Below are positions 7,775-12,945 of a DNA stretch of 16,055 bases, one piece after another. This DNA is from Prevotellaceae bacterium (GTDB lineage Bacteria > Bacteroidota > Bacteroidia > Bacteroidales > UBA932). A program made the position numbers and the translations under genes. Under the pieces are notes generated by a model, which did no database searches, was not told the origin of the DNA, and saw only the letters and a list, made by a program, of their open reading frames with translations. The stretch spans positions 1 to 16,055 of the forward strand of contig JAITSM010000108.1 in the NCBI GenBank assembly GCA_031287815.1. Reading direction: 5' to 3'. Position 1 is the first letter of the stretch; each line of letters begins with the position of its first letter.

Positions 7775-8264
7775 ATCTTTTTCTTCCCGTTCGCGTTAAA
7801 TTTTTTACTGCTTTTTCCAATTTTGTGGGCTTCCCTTTCCGCTGTTCTTTTGCGTTCTTGTGCAGTTTTTCTTTTGTCGGCGCAGCCGGCTTCTGTTTGA
7901 TCACGAACATCGGCGTGCCTTTCGGCAACAGGTCGCCTTCTTTCACAAAGATGGCTTCCACTGTCCCCTCAAACGGCGCACGGATGATATTACGCATTTT
8001 CATTGCTATATAAGACATCAGTTCGTCGTTCTTTTTTACCGGAGCGCCCTTTTTTACCATAATCTTTTCAACCGTTCCGGGAATAAACGATTTTATTTCT
8101 CCCGGATCCGGACGCTCCCATTTTTTACGCCCGGCAAATTTCTTTGTAAACGTGGTTTGGTATTTCCGCCCCCCCGTCATCACCGAAAGTATTTGGAAAT
8201 CGTTGGGGTGTTCGGTAATCACCATCTCCTCTTCCCGCAAATCCATCTCTTTTTTCTTTTCCAT
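7773..8264 (-). CDS. Biotin carboxyl-carrier (biotin/lipoyl attachment) subunit of an acyl-CoA carboxylase or decarboxylase
   Basis: A carrier protein that would hold biotin and move carboxyl groups to or from the carboxyltransferase encoded just upstream in the operon. I chose the ATG at 8264 (163 aa); the frame extends upstream to 8324 but there it runs through intergenic repeat sequence, and an internal Met 7 is another option. Residues 56-125 form the biotinyl fold: PGEIKSFIPGTVEKIMVKKG, then IAMKM with the biotin-accepting Lys at residue 89, then APFEGTVEAIFVKEGDLL. The residue before AMKM is Ile instead of the common Glu. The first 55 residues are charged and resemble no domain I recognise. 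The last 40 residues are a Lys/Arg-rich tail. It lies 81 bp after the carboxyltransferase gene. Confidence 0.85.
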   Translation of the reverse strand: MEKKKEMDLREEEMVITEHPNDFQILSVMTGGRKYQTTFTKKFAGRKKWERPDPGEIKSFIPGTVEKIMVKKGAPVKKNDELMSYIAMKMRNIIRAPFEGTVEAIFVKEGDLLPKGTPMFVIKQKPAAPTKEKLHKNAKEQRKGKPTKLEKAVKNLTRTGRKR

Positions 8265-8305
8265 ACAATAGTCTTTTAGTCGTGAGTCATGAGTTGAAAG
8301 TTTCA

Positions 8306-8351
8306 GGCGGCAGCCAATTTTCAATTTTCAATTCTCCATTTTCAATTAAAA
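8306..8351 (-). repeat. Dispersed repeat copy (GGCTGCCGCC core) between the two carboxylase genes
   Basis: Read on the minus strand it runs from the carboxyltransferase stop codon: TAATTGAAAATGGAGAATTG, then repeated GAAAATT, then GGCTGCCGCC (8315-8306). It matches the copies at 10091-10141 and 11931-11975 in order of parts. The next 20 bases to the left (GTCGTGAGTCATGAGTTG region, 8280-8298) resemble 10068-10090. Confidence 0.7.
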
Positions 8352-9896
8352 TGGTGGAATCCCATGTTTCTTTTTCGGCCGTCCAACGGTTTTTGATTTC
8401 GTCAATTCCAATGCCTGGAGCACAAATTGCCGCGTATCTTTCGGCTTAATCACCGAGTCGATGTATCCTTTTGCCGCAGCTACGTAGGGGTTGGCGAATT
8501 TATCCTTATATTCCTGCACCTTTTGTTTGCGCATGGCATCCGGGTCGGCGGCTTCCATAATTTCCTTACGGAAAATAATATTTGCCGCGCCTTCGGGGCC
8601 CATCACCGCAATTTCCGCCATAGGCCACGCAAACACAAAATCGGCGCGCAGGTGGCGGGAATTCATGGCAATGTAACCGCCGCCGTAAGCCTTCCGAAGG
8701 ATAACCGTAATACGCGGAACCGTCGCTTCGCTGTAAGCATACAATAATTTTGCCCCGTGCCGGATGACCCCCGCATGTTCCTGGTCAACGCCCGGAAGGT
8801 AGCCCGGCATATCTTCAATCGTTACCAGCGGGATATTGAACGCATCGCAGTAACGGATAAAGCGCGCCGCCTTGTCCGACGAATCGCAGTCGAGCACGCC
8901 GGCCAGCACCATCGGCTGGTTGGCCACAAAACCGATGGTTTTCCCCGCCATCCGCCCGAAGCCGATGACAATATTTGCCGCCCACAGCTCCTGCACTTCA
9001 AAAAAGTCCGAATTATCGGTCAGGGAACGGATCACGTCCCGCACATCATAGGGCTTGGTCGGGTCTATCGGAACGATTTTCTCGATATGGTACTTTTTCG
9101 ACGGCTCCCGCGTAGCGGCAACGGCGCTTTGTTCTTCGTTGTGCCAGGGAATATACGATAGCAAGGTCTTGATTTGCTCAAAACATTCTTTTTCGCTTTT
9201 GGCAAAAAAGTGCGCATTTCCGGTGGTTTCGCAATGCACGCGCGCCCCGCCGAGGTCTTCCATAGAAATTTCTTCCCCCAGCACCGATTTAATCACTTCG
9301 GGGCCGGTGATAAACATTTTGGAGATATTGTCCACTACAAACACAAAGTCCGTAAGGGCGGGGGAATACACCGCCCCGCCGGCGCAGGGCCCGAGGATAA
9401 CCGAAATCTGGGGCGTTACGCCGCTAGCCAGCGTATTGCGGAAGAAAATTTCGCCATAACCCGCCAAAGAATTCACGCCTTCCTGGATACGCGCCCCGCC
9501 GGAATCGTTAATACCGATCAGCGGAAGCCGCATACGCAGGGCATAGTCCATAATCTTGGTGATTTTACGTGCATGCATGGAGCCCAGCGAGCCGCCCGCC
9601 ACCGTAAAATCCTGTGCATAGATAGCGACCGGTTTTCCGTTTATTTTCCCGGTGCCGATAATCACGCCGTCGCCGGGCAATTCTTTCCCGTCCATGCCGA
9701 ATTCACGCGCATCATGCTCTACGAATAAATCATATTCATAGAAGGAGTTTTCATCTACCAGGCAGTTGATACGTTCACGGGCGGGGAGTTTCCCCATAGC
9801 AATCTGTTTGGCGATGGCCTGTTCGCCGCCGCCCTGTATAGCTTTTTCCGTTTTTTTTTCCAACTCGCGCAGTTTTGAACCTAAATTTAATGCCAT
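8346..9896 (-). CDS. Acyl-CoA carboxylase beta / methylmalonyl-CoA decarboxylase alpha carboxyltransferase subunit
   Basis: The carboxyltransferase of a biotin-dependent enzyme acting on propionyl-CoA/methylmalonyl-CoA or a similar acyl-CoA. The ATG at 9896 gives 516 aa, the family norm of 510-520; an upstream extension to 9962 crosses the predicted promoter and was dropped. The N-terminal half shows GGSLGSMHARKI (101-112), INDSGGARIQEG (129-140) and the oxyanion-hole motif GPCAGGAVYSPA (169-180). The C-terminal half shows EDMPGYLPGVDQE (361-373), RKAYGGGYIAMNSRH (401-415) and MGPEGAANI (432-440). The partner biotin carrier follows after 81 bp. The window has neither a biotin carboxylase nor the membrane Na+-pump subunit, so I cannot tell carboxylase from decarboxylase. 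Residues that decide acyl-CoA preference were not assigned. Confidence 0.93.
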   Translation of the reverse strand: MALNLGSKLRELEKKTEKAIQGGGEQAIAKQIAMGKLPARERINCLVDENSFYEYDLFVEHDAREFGMDGKELPGDGVIIGTGKINGKPVAIYAQDFTVAGGSLGSMHARKITKIMDYALRMRLPLIGINDSGGARIQEGVNSLAGYGEIFFRNTLASGVTPQISVILGPCAGGAVYSPALTDFVFVVDNISKMFITGPEVIKSVLGEEISMEDLGGARVHCETTGNAHFFAKSEKECFEQIKTLLSYIPWHNEEQSAVAATREPSKKYHIEKIVPIDPTKPYDVRDVIRSLTDNSDFFEVQELWAANIVIGFGRMAGKTIGFVANQPMVLAGVLDCDSSDKAARFIRYCDAFNIPLVTIEDMPGYLPGVDQEHAGVIRHGAKLLYAYSEATVPRITVILRKAYGGGYIAMNSRHLRADFVFAWPMAEIAVMGPEGAANIIFRKEIMEAADPDAMRKQKVQEYKDKFANPYVAAAKGYIDSVIKPKDTRQFVLQALELTKSKTVGRPKKKHGIPPF

Positions 9897-9951
9897 AAAA
9901 TAAAAAGTTAGTTTAAAATATCCTGCTATCTTTCTAGGAGGAGCAGGGCTG

Positions 9952-9986
9952 CAAAAATACAATAAAAATAGGAAGTAGGTGCCAAA
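9952..9986 (-). promoter_or_regulatory. Probable promoter for the carboxyltransferase-biotin carrier operon
   Basis: The minus strand has TATTTTTG (9952-9959) as -7 and TTTG (9983-9986) as -33. The 23-bp spacer is longer than the 19-21 bp of the other promoters here. The start site would be about 50 nt before the ATG. Confidence 0.5.
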
Positions 9987-10090
9987 ACAGGGTAAAAGTT
10001 TCCCCTCCCCTTACCTTAATAATTGATAGTAGGTATATTATTTTGCTAAACAAAAAAGTTATAAGCGAAAGTCGGTGAGTTATGAGTCGG

Positions 10091-10141
10091 CGGGCGCCTT
10101 TTAATGGAGAATGGAAAATGGAGAATTGGCTGGCGCCGGAA
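10091..10141 (+). repeat. Dispersed repeat copy at the left edge of the FISUMP locus
   Basis: It starts at GGCGCC (10093-10098), then TTTTAATGGAGAATGG, then AAAATGGAGAATT, then GGCTGGCGCCGGA (10128-10140). The copy at 11931-11975 is its inverse, so the two form inverted repeats around the FISUMP gene and its leader, with the GC-rich core facing inward on both sides. Confidence 0.8.
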
Positions 10142-10173
10142 TCATCTTACGGAAAAAATTATTTCGAAAAATA

Positions 10174-10204
10174 TTTGGAAATAAAAAATAAAGTAATATA
10201 TTTG
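10174..10204 (+). promoter_or_regulatory. Promoter of the FISUMP-protein gene leader
   Basis: TTTG (10174-10177) and TATATTTG (10197-10204) are separated by 19 bp, a very good match to the Bacteroidetes consensus. Transcription would start near 10211, giving a leader of about 315 nt. The sequence AAAAAATAAAGTAAT in the spacer is repeated at about 15226-15240. Confidence 0.75.
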
Positions 10205-10525
10205 CAGCGTTATTGATGCTCTTTATTTAATGATAAAACTATTCTAAGGTAGAAATCTAGCAAATTTCCTAACGTAAAAGGGATAATATCCATAACTAAA
10301 CGTGGATTTAATTTATTTTTTACGTAGGTATGCTAGAACCTCTATCTTGATAAATTAAACTCACGTTTCGCTTTATTACAATACATGTAACTGCGAAATA
10401 ACGGCTTAATACAAAAGTGGCAACGAATAAAAAATCGCGGCAAGGGGGTTGTTTTATATGGAAAAGTTTGTGTTTGCAAACAACCCTGATGCTGCGAAAC
10501 AATAACAATTTAACAATTTAATTTT
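10205..10525 (+). ncRNA. Long structured 5' leader of the FISUMP gene (copy A of a repeated leader RNA)
   Basis: No frame here looks coding. Three structures are visible. (1) A long nested stem at 10246-10348: AAGGTAGA/TCTATCTT, CTAGCA/TGCTAG, CCTAACGTAAAA/TTTTACGTAGG (one bulge), capped by ATCCA/TGGAT. (2) 10366-10398: TTTCGC/GCGAAA around TTACA/TGTAA, with ATTAA/TTAAT outside. (3) A terminal hairpin at 10436-10496: CGCGGCA/TGCTGCG and GGGTTGTTT/AAACAACCC. The terminal hairpin and the 16-nt block TGGCAACGAATAAAAA before it recur at 15548-15625. The hairpin ends 29 nt before the ATG, so it could affect translation or mRNA stability. Confidence 0.6.
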
Positions 10526-11731
10526 ATGAAAAAAATTTTCTTTCTTCTCGCGATGCTTGCAAGCGTGGCAGCAAGCGCAACAGTAACCGTAACGCCGCTT
10601 TCTACGGATTATTCCGAAAACAAAGTAACCTTTAAAGTGGAATGGACTAACACCCCCTCTGCACCCTACAATAATCGTGTGTGGGTATGGATAGATTTTT
10701 ACCCGGTAACAGGCGCAACGCCGGCAAACTCTTTTTCTACCGCTACCATCTCCAACCTCGCTAAAACAGGAGGGAACGGCACGATAACCAACGTTACTGC
10801 GCGCGGCTTTTTTATTGAATATGCCGCTACCAATACCGGGGCAACCGTTACCGCCACATTAAGCAATGCCTCCGGAAAATTCAACTGGTGCGCCTATGGT
10901 AGCGATTACCCGCCGAATGTTTTGGCGAATACCAGTAGCTCTTATACATTGGCAGGAACGCCGCCATTCAAATTAATTGCTTCTAATGGTACAACTGAAC
11001 AAACAGTAACCGGAATGATAATTGCTACTTCTGCCGTAACGTTTACGCCGGCAACCATAACCGACGCCACAGGTTATCCCGGACTTTGGTGTCCCTATAC
11101 CGGAAGCGACTTGTATATGGACATCTCTCATCGTTGCCTGCAACGCCAAAGCGGTGCAAAGAATTGGGAAGCGTACATAAAAGATGCACGAGATAGTGAA
11201 TTGTACAGAATTGTAAAAATGCCCGACAACAAATGGTGGCTGGCGCAGAATGTAAAATATGCAAGTGCTGGTTATGCTATCAGTGGTTGTACGGAAGATG
11301 ACTGTGGCAGGGCTTATACTTATGCGCAAGCGTATGCTTCGTATGCCGGCGGAACAAGTGCGTCCACCGGTAATGTACAAGGAATATGTCCGCCCGGCTG
11401 GTTATTGCCAATAGCAACAGATTGGTCAATGTTTGTGAACAGTATAAGTTCTAACAGTAGTGTGGTCGCTGAGAGATTGCGATCTTTAAATTCATCCTGC
11501 ACGCCCGTCACTGATTACTACGGTTGGGCAAATAAAATGAACATTCTGGATGGCCATACACTAATCTATAACGGTGTGAGCTGGTACCTGAATGAATGTG
11601 CCGGGGATAGGCACTGGGGCCTGAGAATTGATTCCTTCCCGTCCAACCTGCAGTGCGATTATGTGAACACGGGTTGTACGGGCAACTTAGCGACTCGATA
11701 TGCTAATGTCCGTTGTTTCCGCCAGCTATAA
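10526..11731 (+). CDS. Secreted FISUMP-domain (Fib_succ_major, C-type-lectin-like) surface protein
   Basis: A 401-aa exported protein of unknown role, probably displayed on or outside the cell. A signal peptide (residues 1-18, ending VAASA) is clear. Residues 20-145 form a Thr/Ser-rich beta-type domain with NRVWVWIDFYPV and GATVTATLSNASGKFNWCAYGSDYPPN split by a GGNG turn; I do not know a name for it. A linker follows (AGTPPFKL and a Cys-containing YPGLWCPYTGSD). Residues 217-401 fit the Fibrobacter succinogenes major paralogous domain (TIGR02145/PF09603): DARDSELYRIVKMPDNKWWL, AQNVKYA, CGRAYTYAQAYA, CPPGWLLPIATDW, and the closing NVRCFRQL. It is the only plus-strand protein gene of clear identity here, and is visibly more AT-rich than its neighbours, which suggests separate ancestry. 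Some proteins with this fold are targets of diversity-generating retroelements, but no reverse transcriptase is in the window. Confidence 0.85.
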   Translation: MKKIFFLLAMLASVAASATVTVTPLSTDYSENKVTFKVEWTNTPSAPYNNRVWVWIDFYPVTGATPANSFSTATISNLAKTGGNGTITNVTARGFFIEYAATNTGATVTATLSNASGKFNWCAYGSDYPPNVLANTSSSYTLAGTPPFKLIASNGTTEQTVTGMIIATSAVTFTPATITDATGYPGLWCPYTGSDLYMDISHRCLQRQSGAKNWEAYIKDARDSELYRIVKMPDNKWWLAQNVKYASAGYAISGCTEDDCGRAYTYAQAYASYAGGTSASTGNVQGICPPGWLLPIATDWSMFVNSISSNSSVVAERLRSLNSSCTPVTDYYGWANKMNILDGHTLIYNGVSWYLNECAGDRHWGLRIDSFPSNLQCDYVNTGCTGNLATRYANVRCFRQL

Positions 11732-11797
11732 AATTTAACCGGCAGAATGTAGTAACTTAGAAGCAAAAAACAATGAAAAATAAAAAGGAGTTAAAAT

Positions 11798-11914
11798 TTG
11801 AGCAGTTTCCGCCGCCGTAAGGCAAAAAAAAGGCGTAACCATCCGCATTGCGACGGTAAACATTCGCGTTGCGACGGTAAACATTCGCATTGCGACGGTA
11901 AACATTCGCGCTGA
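11798..11914 (+). CDS. Possible 38-codon basic micropeptide made of 7-residue repeats (TTG start)
   Basis: After AAAAAGGAG and a 9-nt spacer (TTAAAATT with one overlap) a TTG opens a frame of 38 codons ending in TGA. It begins SSFRRRKAKKRRN and then reads HPHCDGK, HSRCDGK, HSHCDGK, HSR. The 21-bp repeat thus keeps frame and gives a His-Cys-Asp heptad with a strongly basic N-terminus. A coding role is doubtful: the start is TTG, Shine-Dalgarno use is weak in this phylum, and 21-bp arrays without coding sense occur elsewhere in the window. Confidence 0.2.
   Translation: MSSFRRRKAKKRRNHPHCDGKHSRCDGKHSHCDGKHSR
11840..11914. repeat. Tandem 21-bp repeat, 3.5 units, downstream of the FISUMP gene
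   Basis: Units start at 11840, 11861, 11882 and (partial) 11903. Each reads CATTCGCRTTGCGACGG then TAAA, with the variable base alternating A, G, A, G between units. The imperfect dyad CGCATTGCG is at the centre of each unit. The remaining bases of the 11732-11982 gap hold a short AT-rich stretch and the repeat copy at 11931-11975. Confidence 0.9.
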
Positions 11915-11930
11915 AGACTGCCTACTGCCC

Positions 11931-11975
11931 TCCGGCGCCAGCTAATTTTCAATTTTCAACTCTCCATTAAAAAAG
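11931..11975 (-). repeat. Dispersed repeat copy at the right edge of the FISUMP locus
   Basis: Read on the minus strand: TTTTTTAATGGAGAGTTG, then AAAATTGAAAATTAGCTGGC, then GCCGGA. It matches the plus-strand copy at 10091-10141 in order and content, so the pair is inverted. It lies 8 bp before the TonB-like stop codon. Confidence 0.8.
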
Positions 11976-11982
11976 CAGGGCA

Positions 11983-12756
11983 TTATTGCGGGATGAAGCG
12001 GTAGACGATATTTCCCTTTTGTTTTTCCGGGGCATTGGCGTCTACGGCAAAGCGGGAACGCAGGGCGGCGCGTTTGGCCGCTTCGTAGAGGCAAGTGTTG
12101 TCGACGGAGGCGGAAACCTGTATCGACACGTTCGTCACATATCCCCGCGGGTTCACTTCTATCTGTACGGTTACATCGCCGCCGCCGAAACATTGGTACA
12201 CCGGCACTGGCAACGACAAATGCTTCCGCCCAGAAAGGTCGTACGACAGCACCGAAGGGCCTTCATATTTTTCAACCGCCGCTACCGACACGGCGGGGGC
12301 TACTACGTCGTCGTCGGAGCCCTGCCGCAGCGCAGCCTCCCGGCGAGCGGCGTCGATACGCTGCTGCACCTCGCGGGCTTCCTCGTAAAGTTGCGAAACA
12401 TCGGTATTGCGGTCGTCGCGCAAAGGCTGGCGGCGCGGCCGGGATGCGTCCACCGCCACATTGCGCGGGGGAGCCCCCCCGGCAATCAACCGGTCTAATT
12501 CCCTCGACAGCGCTTCCCTCTTATCCGCAGGCGTTGCCACCGTATGGGGCGTTTGCACCGGGACAAATGTTTCTTCCGCCGGCGAGAACGCCAGCATAAC
12601 GGCCTCCCGCGCATCGACCGTATAAGAATAGATCTGCGAACTGAGCAAAATAATCGCTACCGTTAAGTGAAATATAAGCGTACCGTAAATACCGGAGCTG
12701 TGCTTTCGAAAGAAACCGGAAAAGGTTGTTTTTTGTTTCGGTTCAAATAAATTCAT
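11983..12756 (-). CDS. TonB-like energy-transducer family protein
   Basis: A 257-aa inner-membrane-anchored protein with TonB architecture, which may pass proton-motive energy to outer-membrane receptors. A short cytoplasmic N-terminus is followed by one membrane segment (about residues 25-46, TLIFHLTVAIILLSSQIYSY). A periplasmic linker includes a charged probable coiled coil at about 119-145 (LYEEAREVQQRIDAARREAA). The C-terminal domain (about 193-257) reads GDVTVQIEVNPRGYVTNVSI, then YEAAKRAALRSRF, then IVYRFIPQ, matching the TonB C-terminal pattern of a beta-strand, an alanine-rich helix and a final strand. The linker is not the classical Pro/Lys-rich type, and two Cys residues (189 and 222) may form a disulfide. 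No ExbB/ExbD genes are nearby, so it might instead be a TonB-domain protein with another role. Confidence 0.75.
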   Translation of the reverse strand: MNLFEPKQKTTFSGFFRKHSSGIYGTLIFHLTVAIILLSSQIYSYTVDAREAVMLAFSPAEETFVPVQTPHTVATPADKREALSRELDRLIAGGAPPRNVAVDASRPRRQPLRDDRNTDVSQLYEEAREVQQRIDAARREAALRQGSDDDVVAPAVSVAAVEKYEGPSVLSYDLSGRKHLSLPVPVYQCFGGGDVTVQIEVNPRGYVTNVSIQVSASVDNTCLYEAAKRAALRSRFAVDANAPEKQKGNIVYRFIPQ

Positions 12757-12773
12757 CGCCTGCGATTATGGTA

Positions 12774-12806
12774 CAAAGATACGATGCTTTTTTAAAAAAC
12801 CTAAAG
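12774..12806 (-). promoter_or_regulatory. Probable promoter of the TonB-like gene
   Basis: The minus strand has TATCTTTG (12774-12781), 18 bp before the ATG, with a weak -33 candidate CTTT (12803-12806) 21 bp further up. The short leader of about 10 nt implies nearly leaderless mRNA. The same octamer serves the tRNA and the starch-synthase-like operon. Confidence 0.5.
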
Positions 12807-12830
12807 TCTTAGACCATACGACTGTTTTTG

Positions 12831-12903
12831 TGACCCCGGTGGGGGTCGAACCCACGACCCACAGATTAAGAGTCTGTTGCTCTACCAACTGAGCTACGGA
12901 GTC
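12831..12903 (-). tRNA. tRNA-Lys (anticodon CUU)
   Basis: The minus strand folds as a complete 73-nt tRNA. Acceptor GACTCCG pairs with CGGGGTC (one G-U) and the discriminator is A. The D arm is GCTCAGTTGGTAGAGC, the anticodon stem ACAGA/TCTGT closes the loop CTCTTAA with CTT at positions 34-36, and the T arm holds GGTTCGAACCC. CCA is not encoded. It sits between the DUF4270 and TonB-like genes with its own promoter. Confidence 0.97.
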
Positions 12904-12915
12904 AATTTTGGCGGA

Positions 12916-12945
12916 CAAAGATACAAAATTTTGCCGATACGTCAA
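12916..12945 (-). promoter_or_regulatory. Promoter of tRNA-Lys
   Basis: The minus strand has TATCTTTG (12916-12923) and TTG (12943-12945) with a 19-bp spacer. The -33 TTG shares two bases with the TGA stop codon of the DUF4270 gene, so the tRNA promoter is fitted against the end of that coding region. Confidence 0.7.

Noticed and set aside
10436..10496. Integron attC-like recombination site in the leader hairpin
   Set aside because: The end motifs RYYYAAC and GTTRRRY are absent and no integrase gene is visible.
10320..10508. Minus-strand 62-codon frame within the FISUMP leader
   Set aside because: It is antisense to the structured leader, has no family resemblance, and is explained by chance in AT-rich sequence.
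11773..11820. 15-codon frame MKNKKELKFEQFPPP, which recalls the start of methylmalonyl-CoA mutase small subunit proteins
   Set aside because: The likeness is over only a few residues from memory and the frame stops at once; too short to call a gene fragment.
12780..12830. Terminator after tRNA-Lys (CTAA/TTAG stem before T6)
   Set aside because: The possible stem has only four or five pairs and the T run is followed by an A run, so it is not convincing.
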